From the NCBI GenBank assembly GCA_026391945.1, contig JAPLDA010000010.1, positions 28,582 through 92,581 on the forward strand: DNA of 64,000 nt, in the 5' to 3' direction. Within the stretch, counting starts at the first letter, position 1. Each line of letters starts with the position of its first letter. Of this stretch, positions 10,427 to 20,688 are shown piece by piece. The position numbers and the translations under genes were made by a program. Under the pieces are notes generated by a model that ran no database searches, had not been told where the DNA came from, and saw only the letters and a program-made list of their open reading frames with translations. The DNA is from Bacteroidota bacterium (GTDB lineage: Bacteria > Bacteroidota > Bacteroidia > AKYH767-A > 2013-40CM-41-45).

Positions 10427-11467
10427 ATGACATCAAAGATGGAAACAACATCATCAGAAAAAATCACATCTAAAGATCTTGCAACGGACCAGGAAGTACG
10501 CTGGTGCCCGGGTTGCGGGGATTACTCCATATTAAAGCAAGTACAAACCACGATTCCTGAACTGGGAATCCCGAGAGAGAATATTGTATTCATCTCCGGC
10601 ATCGGTTGTTCTTCAAGGTTTCCGTATTACATGGAAACGTATGGTATGCACAGCATTCATGGCCGTGCTACAGCAATCGCCAGCGGACTGAAAGCAGCAC
10701 GTCCCGAACTCAGCATCTGGATTGTTACCGGCGACGGCGACGGACTTTCCATCGGCGGCAATCACATGATCCATATCCTGCGGCGGAATTTCAATCTCAA
10801 TATCCTGTTGTTCAATAACGAGATTTACGGATTGACGAAAGGACAGTATTCACCGACTTCAGAAGAAGGAAAGGTTACCAAAAGCACGCCGATGGGTTCT
10901 GTGGATCATCCATTCAACCCGATTGCGCTGTGCATGGGTGCTGATGCAACCTTCGTTGCACGGTCGATGGATCGTGATCCGAAACATTTACAATCGATAC
11001 TGAAACGCGCGAATGATCACAAAGGATCTTCCTTCGTTGAGATTTACCAGAACTGCAACGTGTTTAATGACGGAGCATTCGAAGTGTTTACCGAAAAAAG
11101 TTCAAAGAAGAATGAAACTCTTTTCATGGAACACGGCAAGCCGCTCATCTTCGGTGATAACAATGAAAAAGGAATCAAGCTCGATGGCTTCATGCCGGTT
11201 ATCGTTGAGCTGAACGCCGGTGTTTCTCCAAATGATTTGTGGGTTCATGATGAACACGACCGCGTGAAAGCAGGAATCCTGTCGCGCTTTTTTGATAACC
11301 CGAAGCATCCCAATCACCTGCCTCGCCCGTTCGGAGTATTTTATGTGGAAGACAGGCCGTGTTACGAAGACCGCATGGCTGACCAGATCCAGCAGATGAC
11401 TGCCAAAAAAGGTGATGGCAACCTCGATGCTTTGTTAAGCGGAAGAGAAACCTGGGTGATTAGCTAA
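10427..11467 (+). CDS. korB: 2-oxoacid:ferredoxin oxidoreductase beta subunit
   Basis: RWCPGCGDYSILKQVQ; TGDGDGLSIGGNHMIHILRRN TPP-binding motif. Confidence 0.93.
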   Translation: MTSKMETTSSEKITSKDLATDQEVRWCPGCGDYSILKQVQTTIPELGIPRENIVFISGIGCSSRFPYYMETYGMHSIHGRATAIASGLKAARPELSIWIVTGDGDGLSIGGNHMIHILRRNFNLNILLFNNEIYGLTKGQYSPTSEEGKVTKSTPMGSVDHPFNPIALCMGADATFVARSMDRDPKHLQSILKRANDHKGSSFVEIYQNCNVFNDGAFEVFTEKSSKKNETLFMEHGKPLIFGDNNEKGIKLDGFMPVIVELNAGVSPNDLWVHDEHDRVKAGILSRFFDNPKHPNHLPRPFGVFYVEDRPCYEDRMADQIQQMTAKKGDGNLDALLSGRETWVIS

Positions 11468-11499
11468 CCAACTTCTTGCTTTGGGAAAAAGCAAAAAAG

Positions 11500-11531
11500 A
11501 AAACGGCTCTGAAATTTTCAGAGCCGTTTTT
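11500..11531. terminator. hairpin terminator between korB and the convergent OMP gene
   Basis: AAAACGGCTCTGAAATTTTCAGAGCCGTTTTT. Confidence 0.85.
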
Positions 11532-11550
11532 ATTTTTGTCAGAATCGTAT

Positions 11551-12177
11551 TCAGAATTTGTATGCAGCACCGAGGGTGAGGATGGAATTTCCAAAACCGA
11601 TTTCAGCATACGCTGCCCACTGGTTTGAAAAATAGTATCGTCCGCCGAGGAACAATGAAAACCGGGTAGCGCTTGCAAAACTTCCTTTGTAGAGATAATC
11701 ATATTTCGGATCGCTGCTGGTATAATTGAAACTTGCGATGTCGTAGGACAGCATCAGACCGGCATACGGGTCAAACTTCGGAGCATTCAGTCCGTTATAA
11801 TGATAGGCACTCCTGATGCCGATGATGGTATAACTCCATGTTTCGGAATACGTGTAGTGGTAATATGCTCCATCATAGGAATAACTCTTGTAAGCCAGGA
11901 AACCGCCAAGGCTGATGGTTCCCGGACCACCTACGCTCCACATCCCATGCTCATATTGTGCGCTGAGAGCCGGAGTGGATGACCCGTAAGAAAACCCAAG
12001 CGTGCTGCCGAGACCAATTCCTGCGCCGAGTACATTGTCCCCGACTTCAAATTTTTGTGCTGATGATTGCAATGATGAGCCGGCGATCACTGCCGATAAA
12101 ATAATTCCGGCAATTAAATTTTTTCTGATGTTCACTTTCGAAATGGATTTGAATAAAATAATAATTGATGATTTCAT
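11551..12177 (-). CDS. outer-membrane beta-barrel protein
   Basis: Signal-like N-terminus; alternating aromatic strands ending GFGNSILTLGAAYKF. Confidence 0.65.
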   Translation of the reverse strand: MKSSIIILFKSISKVNIRKNLIAGIILSAVIAGSSLQSSAQKFEVGDNVLGAGIGLGSTLGFSYGSSTPALSAQYEHGMWSVGGPGTISLGGFLAYKSYSYDGAYYHYTYSETWSYTIIGIRSAYHYNGLNAPKFDPYAGLMLSYDIASFNYTSSDPKYDYLYKGSFASATRFSLFLGGRYYFSNQWAAYAEIGFGNSILTLGAAYKF

Positions 12178-12282
12178 GGCGACTTTGTTTTTACTCCTGC
12201 AAAACTAATTCGTATTCACCTGCCGTGTGTTAAGAATGAAACTGTTTATCAACAGATGCATTTGAATAATGGAGAAAAAAAA

Positions 12283-13926
12283 TCAGGAGAGGTATTTCCC
12301 GACGATCGGCATTCTTCTTCCCAAACCAAATGCTTTCGGCGACACACGTAAAATGGGCGGAGCCTGCGAACGCTTGTATTCATTGGTGTTTACCAGTTTC
12401 AGCACGCGGTTTACAAGCGCGGCATCAAATTCTGAAGCCATGAGTTCGGCCGGGCCTTTTCGTTGTTCGATGTATTGAAACAAAAGTGAGTCAAGAATGT
12501 TGTAATCAGGCAGCGAATCAGAATCTTTCTGGCCAGGGCGAAGTTCGGCAGAGGGAGCTTTCGCGATGATTGTTTCCGGAATTATTTTTTTATGACGGTT
12601 GATGTAATGAGCCAGTTCATACACTTCCGTCTTGTACACATCACCGATCACGGATAATCCTCCGGCCATGTCGCCGTACAGTGTTCCGTAACCCACTGCC
12701 AGTTCGCTTTTGTTGGATGTGTTGAGGACAATGTACCCGGATTTATTTGACAAAGCCATCAGGATGTTGCCGCGTATTCGCGCCTGGATATTTTCTTCGG
12801 CAACGTTAAAAGGAAGATTGCCGAACTGTGATTTAAGGGAAGACAGGTATTCATTGTAAAGCGGTTCGATGGGGATGATGTCACAGCTATTCCCCAGGTT
12901 TTTTGAAAGAGCCAGTGAATCATCCACCGATTCTCTGGAAGAAAACGGTGATGGCATCAGAACGGCATGCACATTTTTTTCTCCAAGAGTTTCAACAGCA
13001 AGAGCCAGAACAACGGCTGAGTCGATGCCGCCTGACAAACCGAGAATGGCTTTTGTGAAATTTTGTTTTTGAAAATAATCGCGGATGCCGAGAGTCAATG
13101 CATCGTGTATGCTTTGAATTTTTGAGACCGGTTGTTTTCCTTTTGTTTCACCCGTTACAGAACCACGGTTTTCCGGAAACTCAAAACTCAAAACATCTTC
13201 CTCAAAATATTTCAGTTCGTGCACGACATCTCCCGCATCATTCAATACAAGAGACCCTCCATCGAAAATCAATTCAGTCTGGGCGCCAACGTGATTCACA
13301 TACACTACCGGAATTTTGTATTGAAGAGCATTGCGTTTCAGGATGGCCTTTCGTTTTTCAGCATGCGTGTGATCAAAAGGCGAAGCGGCGATGTTGATCA
13401 TGATCTGCGGTTTTTCTTTTGTCAGTTCATCCATCGGGCAGTTCACATACATCGGGTCGTCTTCCACATTCCAAAGGTCTTCGCAAATGGTGAGAGCGAT
13501 CTTAACACCATTCAGTTCGATGCATTCAGAATTTTTTCCAGGCTCAAAATAACGGTACTCGTCGAACACATCGTAATTCGGCAACAGGGATTTATGAATT
13601 TCATTCCTGATTTTTCCTCCTTCAAGAAAATAAGCGGAGTTGAAAAGATTTTTTCCTTCCAGTCCCGGATTCACGGAAGGCCCGCCGACAATGGCTGCGA
13701 TGCCAATGCATTCTTTCGCAAGTCCTGCTATTTCTTTTTTGCAGCGTTCAACGAAGTCATCGAACTCGAGGAAATCAAGAGGAGGATAACCGCAGATGGC
13801 CAGCTCCGAAAAAACGACGAGATCCGCTTTTTCTTTTTTTGCATGGCGGATGGCTTCCCTGATTTTGAAACTGTTCTTTTCAAAATCACCGATGCTAAAA
13901 TTCAATTGAGCAAGAACAATTTTCAT
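12283..13926 (-). CDS. nadE: glutamine-dependent NAD+ synthase
   Basis: Nitrilase domain (FSELAICGYPPLD, LTICEDLWN) plus LGLSGGIDSAVVLALAVE. Confidence 0.95.
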   Translation of the reverse strand: MKIVLAQLNFSIGDFEKNSFKIREAIRHAKKEKADLVVFSELAICGYPPLDFLEFDDFVERCKKEIAGLAKECIGIAAIVGGPSVNPGLEGKNLFNSAYFLEGGKIRNEIHKSLLPNYDVFDEYRYFEPGKNSECIELNGVKIALTICEDLWNVEDDPMYVNCPMDELTKEKPQIMINIAASPFDHTHAEKRKAILKRNALQYKIPVVYVNHVGAQTELIFDGGSLVLNDAGDVVHELKYFEEDVLSFEFPENRGSVTGETKGKQPVSKIQSIHDALTLGIRDYFQKQNFTKAILGLSGGIDSAVVLALAVETLGEKNVHAVLMPSPFSSRESVDDSLALSKNLGNSCDIIPIEPLYNEYLSSLKSQFGNLPFNVAEENIQARIRGNILMALSNKSGYIVLNTSNKSELAVGYGTLYGDMAGGLSVIGDVYKTEVYELAHYINRHKKIIPETIIAKAPSAELRPGQKDSDSLPDYNILDSLLFQYIEQRKGPAELMASEFDAALVNRVLKLVNTNEYKRSQAPPILRVSPKAFGLGRRMPIVGKYLS

Positions 13927-13977
13927 ATCCCGGAGCAGCGTGAATCTTTACAGGCAAATAGTAATTGTGTCATCAAA

Positions 13978-14007
13978 ATAAAAACCCGTTCCATAAAACG
14001 GAACGGG
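13978..14007 (-). terminator. terminator downstream of the 14033-14707 gene
   Basis: CCCGTTCC-ATAAAAC-GGAACGGG with a T tract in minus-strand orientation. Confidence 0.75.
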
Positions 14008-14032
14008 CGCAAAGGTAGATGTTTCGTTTGGT

Positions 14033-14707
14033 TTAAAACAAAACGCCGAAGGTGAGAGCGAGGTAATTGCTGTTCGCTTTGATCTGGTCACCGTTGATGA
14101 TGTCCATGAACCCGTTGTTAAAAGTGATCCCACCCAGTAAAACCGTGCTGCCGCTCAGCGTATATTCAACGCCACCGCCGATGATCATGGATACACTCAT
14201 GTTGTTGATGCCTTCTTTGATATCCACGTCCGTTTCTTCAGTAGCGGTAGATGGGTTTGTACCGATCTGAACCGTTGTTTTGACATCTGCCTTGGAACGG
14301 ATGTTCAGCCCGGGCGAAAAACCGAATTGGAGGAAGTAGGTGAGGTATCCGATTTCGTTGGTCTTGAGTTTAAGCGTGAGGGGCAACTCGATGTATTGCA
14401 GACTGTAACTGGTCTCCGTTACAATGGCCGCAGTGGTATCAGTAGTGGAGAACTTTGAACTGCCGCCACGGTACGCCACATCAATTCCGGTTGCAAATGC
14501 ATAGTGATCGGCGAATTTGAATTCGGTGATCAGTCCGTAGGAAAAGCCAAGCTTGCTGCCGTTGGAAGCAAACCCTTTGGTATCGCTGCTGATCCAGGCC
14601 AATGAAGGAGCCGCCTTCAAACCGAAATGCAACTTCTGGTCACTCTGTGCTTTCAGCAGGGCAGAAGTAAAAAACAATACACCAAGGATTACCAATATCT
14701 TTTTCAT
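14033..14707 (-). CDS. PorT-like outer-membrane beta-barrel protein
   Basis: MKKILVILGVLFFTSALLKAQ signal; LHFGLKAAPSLAWISSDTKG...GFSYGL. Confidence 0.75.
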   Translation of the reverse strand: MKKILVILGVLFFTSALLKAQSDQKLHFGLKAAPSLAWISSDTKGFASNGSKLGFSYGLITEFKFADHYAFATGIDVAYRGGSSKFSTTDTTAAIVTETSYSLQYIELPLTLKLKTNEIGYLTYFLQFGFSPGLNIRSKADVKTTVQIGTNPSTATEETDVDIKEGINNMSVSMIIGGGVEYTLSGSTVLLGGITFNNGFMDIINGDQIKANSNYLALTFGVLF

Positions 14708-14734
14708 CTTTGCACGACTTATTTATCTCCTGCA

Positions 14735-15757
14735 ATGTTACCTAAATTATCAGTTCCATTCCTGTTCAAGTGTCTTGCACTTATTTACATGGTTGTGTTC
14801 ATTACTTCCTGCACCAGTCATCGCACCGACGTTGATGTTTCAGGCATTCCGCTGCAGGTGAAAACGGAACGGTTCGAACAGGATTTGTTTTCTGCAGGTG
14901 CTGAAAATATTTCGGCGATGAAAAACAAATACGGAAAGTTCCTCGATCTCTATTGTTTCAAACTCACGGAACTCGGATCACCGGATACGGCATTACTGAA
15001 AGACCGTATCCGTGACTTCACCACCGATGCCGATCTCAAAGAAATTGCAGCTGCGTCAGAAAAAATATTTCATGATTTCACTCCGCTGGATCAGCAACTG
15101 ACGGATGCATTCAGGCATTACAAATATTATTTCCCGGGTAAAAGTATTCCCCGGGTCATTTCTTTTATTTCAGGATTCAATTACGCCATGGTGGCGGCCG
15201 ACAGCACAGTCGGTATCGGGCTGGACATGTATCTTGGAGGAGATTCCAAATATTACCCGGGACTGCAATTTCCGAATTATAAAACAAGAAAGATGAGGAA
15301 GGAATACATCGCTCCGGATTGCATGCGTTGCTGGGTGCAAAGTGAATGGGAGCAGGATCCCGCGCAGAATGATTTCCTCAGCCAGGTGATGTATTCCGGA
15401 AAAATTCTTCACCTCCTCGACATCATGATGCCCGATGTTCCCGACACCATCAAAACAGGTTATACCACTTCGCAATTGAAATGGTGTGATGCCAATGAAA
15501 AAAACACGTGGTCATTTTTCATTGATAAAAAAATGTTGTTTTCTTCGGATCAGAATCAAATCATGAAGTATCTCAACGATGGTCCTACCACCAATGGGTT
15601 TCCGAAAGAATCGCCGGGAGCGATTGGCCAGTGGCTGGGGTGGAAGATCATTCAGTCGTACGCAAAAAACAATCCTTCGGTAACGCCGGCTCAGCTGATG
15701 AACAATACGGATTACAAAAAAATCCTGAACGACTCGAAATACAAACCTGGGAAATAA
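14735..15757 (+). CDS. gldB: gliding motility lipoprotein GldB
   Basis: Start at 14735: MLPKLSVPFLFKCLALIYMVVFITSC lipoprotein signal; VKTERFEQDLF; GLDMYLG; followed by gldC. Confidence 0.85.
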   Translation: MLPKLSVPFLFKCLALIYMVVFITSCTSHRTDVDVSGIPLQVKTERFEQDLFSAGAENISAMKNKYGKFLDLYCFKLTELGSPDTALLKDRIRDFTTDADLKEIAAASEKIFHDFTPLDQQLTDAFRHYKYYFPGKSIPRVISFISGFNYAMVAADSTVGIGLDMYLGGDSKYYPGLQFPNYKTRKMRKEYIAPDCMRCWVQSEWEQDPAQNDFLSQVMYSGKILHLLDIMMPDVPDTIKTGYTTSQLKWCDANEKNTWSFFIDKKMLFSSDQNQIMKYLNDGPTTNGFPKESPGAIGQWLGWKIIQSYAKNNPSVTPAQLMNNTDYKKILNDSKYKPGK

Positions 15758-15818
15758 TTTGATAATTTGAAATGATGCTGATTGGAGAATTCAATCCATC
15801 AGCGTAAACAGAAAACCG

Positions 15819-16157
15819 ATGATGAAAGAATCTGAAATTAAATTTTTAGTCACGCTCGACGATGAACAAATTCCGGAGCGGATACAATGGGAAGCAGGCG
15901 ACAGCGGGAAAACCGGAAAGCATGATTGCGGAGCCACGATGCTGGCCATCTGGGATACCACTGAAAACGCAACGTTGCGCATCGACCTCTGGACGAAGGC
16001 GATGCCTGTTGACGACATGAAACGTTTTTTTTACGACTGCTTCACCGGCATGGCCGACACCTTTGAGCGCGCCACGCAGGATCCTGCGGGTGCCGGGGAC
16101 ATCAGGAAGTTTGCAGAGACATTCGCCGGTAAAGCGGAATTGTTCAGGAAAAAATAA
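15819..16157 (+). CDS. gldC: gliding motility protein GldC
   Basis: [22 protein letters not shown]...[21 protein letters not shown]. Confidence 0.9.
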   Translation: MMKESEIKFLVTLDDEQIPERIQWEAGDSGKTGKHDCGATMLAIWDTTENATLRIDLWTKAMPVDDMKRFFYDCFTGMADTFERATQDPAGAGDIRKFAETFAGKAELFRKK

Positions 16158-16749
16158 AATCCTTGTTGATCGCTTCAATGTAATCCAGCAGTTCATCACG
16201 CCCGAGTTTTTTTTCTGCCGAGGTGATGAACAAAGGAGGCAACTCATCCCACGATTTTTTCAGCACTTTTTTGTACAACTCCACGCTGTAAATGATCTGC
16301 TGTTTTTTCAGTTTGTCTGATTTGGTGAAGACGATGGAAAACGGAACCCGTTTTTCTCCCAGCCAGTTGATGAAAGCCAGATCTATTTTCTGAGGTTCAA
16401 GGCGTGAGTCAACGAGTACGAAAACCGTGAGCAGGTTTTTTCTTTTCAGGAGGTAATCGCGGATCATCTTGTCCCACGTGGCTTTCGAAGTCTTGGAAAC
16501 TTTTGCATAGCCGTAACCCGGTAAATCCACGAGGTACCATTTCCCGTTGATGATGAAATGGTTGACGAGCCGTGTCTTGCCGGGAGTGGCAGAAGTCTTG
16601 GCGAGATTTTTTTTCGCAACCAGCATGTTGATAAGGGAAGATTTCCCGACATTACTTCTCCCGATGAAAGCATATTCGGGCTTATCCGGTTTCGGACATT
16701 TTTCAATGTCGGTGTTGCTGATGAGGAATTGTGCTTCGGCGATGTGCAT
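16144..16749 (-). CDS. engB: ribosome biogenesis GTP-binding protein YihA/YsxC
   Basis: [49 protein letters not shown]. Confidence 0.95.
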   Translation of the reverse strand: MHIAEAQFLISNTDIEKCPKPDKPEYAFIGRSNVGKSSLINMLVAKKNLAKTSATPGKTRLVNHFIINGKWYLVDLPGYGYAKVSKTSKATWDKMIRDYLLKRKNLLTVFVLVDSRLEPQKIDLAFINWLGEKRVPFSIVFTKSDKLKKQQIIYSVELYKKVLKKSWDELPPLFITSAEKKLGRDELLDYIEAINKDFIFS

Positions 16750-17105
16750 GGGAAAATATTTTGTGAAGATAGAATCAAAGAATCAAAATGCCTATTCTCA
16801 AAAAAAATAGTGCTGTGGAGCAAAGGATGTCAATGTATCATGAAACTCATCACCATCTGTGAGGAGGCGAACATGAAATCAGGAGGGAATTGTACAATAG
16901 TTCTTCTGAATGGTCGTTAATGGTGGATGAAAAATTCAAAGTAGTGTTATGTTGGCTCTGCATTGACGTAACTACTATAGCGCCATTGCCTTGTTATAAA
17001 CGGTACCGGTTTTACTTTTGATTTTTTAGATTTAACTTAACAGTAGTAGTATGTTTTAAGGACTCAATTGGAAACCTTATATAGATCCAAAAATGAAAAA
17101 TAGTT

Positions 17106-17405
17106 CTATTTCAGTTTCGGTTTTCTTTTATGATGAAGTACGCGGATGATCTCAATCTGCCCGGTTTCATTGATTCGGTAATAAACGTTGAATGGAAATT
17201 TTTTGATGACGAATTTTCGGATATTCCTTAAAGCGAATGGAAAAGCATTGGGCTGAAGATCAATGGTGATGAATCCCGATTCCAGTGCCCTGATGAATTT
17301 CTTTCCTAAACCGGCAGATTGAAATTCGTACCATAGAAATGCTTCATCAATGTCATGTTCAGCATCATCTGAAAGCAGTAAAAAGTTATCCTTTTCCCTT
17401 GCCAT
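17106..17405 (-). CDS. RelE/ParE-type toxin
   Basis: ParE-like: LLSDDAEHDIDEAFLWYEFQSAGLGKKFIRALE...VYYRINETGQIEIIRVLHHKR. Confidence 0.85.
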   Translation of the reverse strand: MAREKDNFLLLSDDAEHDIDEAFLWYEFQSAGLGKKFIRALESGFITIDLQPNAFPFALRNIRKFVIKKFPFNVYYRINETGQIEIIRVLHHKRKPKLK

Positions 17406-17610
17406 ATTTTTCCTTCACTTCATTCCATTGAAGGAATTGAGATTTCCCTTCGGCAATTCGTTGTAAAGTCTGCTCAAGAAGTATTTTATGTTCTTCAGGG
17501 ATTGAAGAATTTGATTGATCTGAAGAAATATCATCCCAAAGCGTTTGCACAAGGGCGATTTTTTCTTCCCTGGTCAAACTAAGAATTTCTTTCAGCTGCA
17601 ACTTCGTCAT
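17386..17610 (-). CDS. addiction-module antitoxin (putative addiction module component family)
   Basis: LTREEKIALVQTLWDDI, overlaps the toxin start; start at 17610 (MTKLQLKE) preferred because a -7-like box lies just upstream. Confidence 0.78.
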   Translation of the reverse strand: MTKLQLKEILSLTREEKIALVQTLWDDISSDQSNSSIPEEHKILLEQTLQRIAEGKSQFLQWNEVKEKYGKGKG

Positions 17611-17632
17611 GGTAATTTTATACAAAGATAAT

Positions 17633-17640
17633 GAACCCTA
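17633..17640 (-). promoter_or_regulatory. candidate -7 box for the TA module (TATCTTTG on minus strand)
   Basis: CAAAGATA on the plus strand, 23 nt upstream of the antitoxin ATG. Confidence 0.45.
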
Positions 17641-17677
17641 TAATGGTATAAAAGTTTATCCCTGGAAATTTTCGATT

Positions 17678-18439
17678 TCAGTTTTTCAATTCCGCCAGCC
17701 ACTTTTCCAGCACATCATTAAATTCAAACGGCCGTTCCATCATGGGCGCGTGGCCGCATTGGTCGATCCAGAAAAGATCGCTGAGCGGAAGCAGGCGGTG
17801 AAATTCTTCTGCAACTTCAGGTGGAGTAACAATATCTTGCTTTCCCCAGATGAGGCAGGTCGGAATATGAATATTTTTCAGATCCTCACTCATGTTATGA
17901 CGAATGGCTGATTTGGCAAGGGAGAGAATACGAATCAGTTTTCCTTTGTCGTTGACGATGGCGTAACATTCATCCACCAGCTCTTTCGAAGCTGTTTTTG
18001 GATCGTAAAAAGTAATTTCAACTTTTTGTTTGATGAAATCATAATCCTCGCGTCTTGGAAAAGAGCCGCCCATGGCATTTTCATAAAGTCCGGAACTCCC
18101 GGTAAGCACCATGGCTTTGATTTTTTCCGGGTGGTCTTTCACATACACCAGTGCCACGTGGCCGCCGAGTGAGTTGCCTACGAGAATGATGTCGGAAATT
18201 TTTTTGAACTCAATGAACTCACCGACAAATTTTGCCAGTGCTTTGACATTTGTATTTAAAACAGGAAGCGTATAAACCGGCATGAGGGGAATTACGACAC
18301 GGTAATTTTTTGAAAACCGTTCCACCACATCCACCCAGTTGCTCAGGGCGCCGAACAACCCATGCAGCAAAAGCAACACCGGTCCGCTGCCTTCTTCAAT
18401 AAAATGAAAATCGTTTTCGTGCCTGACTTCGTATTGCAT
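17678..18439 (-). CDS. alpha/beta fold hydrolase
   Basis: LLLLHGLFGALSNW; ILVGNSLGGHVALVY nucleophile elbow; QCGHAPMMERP. Confidence 0.88.
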   Translation of the reverse strand: MQYEVRHENDFHFIEEGSGPVLLLLHGLFGALSNWVDVVERFSKNYRVVIPLMPVYTLPVLNTNVKALAKFVGEFIEFKKISDIILVGNSLGGHVALVYVKDHPEKIKAMVLTGSSGLYENAMGGSFPRREDYDFIKQKVEITFYDPKTASKELVDECYAIVNDKGKLIRILSLAKSAIRHNMSEDLKNIHIPTCLIWGKQDIVTPPEVAEEFHRLLPLSDLFWIDQCGHAPMMERPFEFNDVLEKWLAELKN

Positions 18440-18850
18440 AAAAATCTTTCCTCAAATATACATGAAACAAACTTGAAACAACAAATGATCATGTATATTC
18501 TTTCCGGCCAATCCGAAAAAAGAAAGTCCGGGAAAAACATACGTGACTCCTTTTTTTCAAAGATAAAATTCAGCAGGTTCGTCCGGGACGCTGAAAGTCA
18601 AAGTTGTTTTAAGATGAATGTGTTTCCCGGCATCACCGGGTCGCAACGGGATTCTTCTATCACTTTTTTTGTTCCGGGGAAAAAACACGAAAAAAAATTC
18701 CGGTGAATTAACAATGGGAATGGAAGTCGCTGTGGCATTTTCCGGCGACCCGGAACACCGTGCCAGTTTCCGGGCAATCCCTTGCCGGTAAAAGCTTCCA
18801 GGGGAAACGGACCGGTTGGAAATTCTTCTGCAAAAAATATTTTTTAACAA

Positions 18851-18880
18851 AGTGGTAGAAAGTGGTAGGAAGTGGTAAAA
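18851..18880 (+). promoter_or_regulatory. three 10-bp direct repeats upstream of mraZ, candidate MraZ operator
   Basis: AGTGGTAGAA AGTGGTAGGA AGTGGTAAAA immediately upstream of the mraZ start region. Confidence 0.8.
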
Positions 18881-18915
18881 ATTGTTATACATTAGCGGCA
18901 ACAAAAAAAATCCGG

Positions 18916-19383
18916 ATGTCAGGTTATATCGGGGAGTTTCCAAGTACAGTTGATTCAAAAGGACGGTTTCTGCTTCCCGCGGGATTGAAAAAACAAATCC
19001 ATGCGAAGGAGCAATCGTTCTTTGTCGTTCATCGCGGAATGGAAAAACACCTCGTTGTTTACACGAAGAAAGAATGGGATAAAATCGGTGAAGGAGTGAA
19101 CAACCTGAATTTATTCGTTGAAGAAAACCGTGAGTTCATCCGGAAGTTTCACCGGGGAGCCACCGTGATGGAACCCGACAACACCAACCGATTGCTTTTG
19201 CCGCAGCAGCTGCTGGACTATGCCGGTATCAGCAAGGACATCGTGTTGTACGCCTACGCCAACCGAATTGAAATCTGGTCGCAAAAAGAATTTGACAAAT
19301 TGTTCAAAGACGATAAAACCAATTATTCGAAACTCGCGGAACGCGTGATGGGAAAGAAAAAAGAGAAGGATGATGTATCATGA
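18916..19383 (+). CDS. mraZ: division/cell wall cluster transcriptional regulator MraZ
   Basis: MSGYIGEFPSTVDSKGRFLLPAGLKKQI; first gene of dcw cluster. Confidence 0.93.
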   Translation: MSGYIGEFPSTVDSKGRFLLPAGLKKQIHAKEQSFFVVHRGMEKHLVVYTKKEWDKIGEGVNNLNLFVEENREFIRKFHRGATVMEPDNTNRLLLPQQLLDYAGISKDIVLYAYANRIEIWSQKEFDKLFKDDKTNYSKLAERVMGKKKEKDDVS

Positions 19384-20272
19384 ACCGGTTCTTCTCATGG
19401 AAAGCATCGAGGCGCTTGGGATTACTGCGGGAGGGATTTACGTGGACGTGACATTCGGAGGCGGAGGACATTCAAAAGAGATTTTAAAACGATTGGGGGA
19501 AAAGGGAAAATTAATGGCATTCGACCGGGACCGGGATGCAGCGGAAAATTTAATCAGTGACGAACGATTTATGCTCATCGGACACAATTACAGGTACGCC
19601 AAAAAATTTCTGAGGTATCACGATGCCTTGCCTGTGAACGGACTGATTGCCGACCTCGGGATTTCTTCTCACCAGATCAATGTTGCCGAACGGGGATTCT
19701 CCATCCGGTATGATGCAGAACTCGACATGCGGATGAGCAGAGACACGCAGCTAACAGCCGCGGATGTGGTGAATGAATACAGCGAAGAGCAACTTGTCTT
19801 TTTGTTTTCAGCATACGGAGAGGTTAGAAATGCAAAGAGGCTGGCCGGAAAAATTGCAGAAGCAAGAAAACAAAAAACAATTAAAACCATCCGGGATTTT
19901 AAGTCGGCCATCGAAAGCTGCGCCGACCGTGGGATGGAGAACCAGTATTACGCAAAAGTTTTCCAGGCGTTGCGCATTGAAGTGAACGATGAACTGGGAG
20001 CGCTGAAGGACCTGTTGATGGATTGTCCGGGCCTTATTGCAAAAGGCGGAAGGTTGGTGGTGATATCCTACCATTCCCTCGAGGACAGGCTTGTTAAAAA
20101 TTTTATCGCCAAAGGAAAATTTGAAGGGGAAGTTGAAAGGGATCTTTATGGAAATGCAGCGGATGTTCCGTTTGCCGCTGTGAACAGGAAGCCGATCCTT
20201 CCCGGGGAAGAGGAGATTAAAAAAAATCCAAGAGCAAGAAGTGCGAAACTGAGAGTTGCTGAACGAACCTGA
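19370..20272 (+). CDS. rsmH: 16S rRNA (cytosine1402-N4)-methyltransferase
   Basis: YHEPVLLMESIEAL, VDVTFGGGGHSKEIL, GILADLGISSHQ-like, ISYHSLEDRLVKNF. Confidence 0.96.
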   Translation: MMYHEPVLLMESIEALGITAGGIYVDVTFGGGGHSKEILKRLGEKGKLMAFDRDRDAAENLISDERFMLIGHNYRYAKKFLRYHDALPVNGLIADLGISSHQINVAERGFSIRYDAELDMRMSRDTQLTAADVVNEYSEEQLVFLFSAYGEVRNAKRLAGKIAEARKQKTIKTIRDFKSAIESCADRGMENQYYAKVFQALRIEVNDELGALKDLLMDCPGLIAKGGRLVVISYHSLEDRLVKNFIAKGKFEGEVERDLYGNAADVPFAAVNRKPILPGEEEIKKNPRARSAKLRVAERT

Positions 20273-20274
20273 AC

Positions 20275-20688
20275 ATGGCAGAGAACACCTTAAAAGAAAC
20301 ACAGAAGGAAACACCGGATCCCGGTGAAGAAGTTTCTGAAAAAAAGAAAGCCTCATCGAGACCAGCACGGAAATTCATCCGGGTCATGCGCGTCTTTGAT
20401 GTGTTCGACCGGAACCAGGTGGTGAAAGCCATGCCGTTCATCCTGTTCGTGACACTGCTGATCATGTTTTACATCGGCAACAGCTATTATGCGGAAAGCA
20501 CCATCCGGAAAATTGACAGGATGAAAACGGAGCTGAAAGAAAAAAGAGCCGAATACATTTCCACGGAATCGGATGTGAGTTACCGGCGAAAACCTTCTGA
20601 AATTGCAAAAGCGGTTGAACCGATGCAGATCAAAGAACCGCTGGAACCGCCGAAGAGAATTGTGGTGCAGGCGGAAAAGAAAAAATAG
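20275..20688 (+). CDS. ftsL: FtsL-like cell division protein
   Basis: Single TM helix followed by a short periplasmic helix; position between rsmH and pbp. Confidence 0.7.
   Translation: MAENTLKETQKETPDPGEEVSEKKKASSRPARKFIRVMRVFDVFDRNQVVKAMPFILFVTLLIMFYIGNSYYAESTIRKIDRMKTELKEKRAEYISTESDVSYRRKPSEIAKAVEPMQIKEPLEPPKRIVVQAEKKK

Noticed and set aside
13132-14055. 307-aa plus-strand ORF
   Set aside because: Antisense to nadE; no family motifs, Phe/Arg/His-rich shadow translation.
18714-18791. 25-codon ORF (MGMEVAVAFSGDPEHRASFRAIPCR) upstream of mraZ
   Set aside because: Lies upstream of the putative mraZ operator and has no supporting signal; probably chance.
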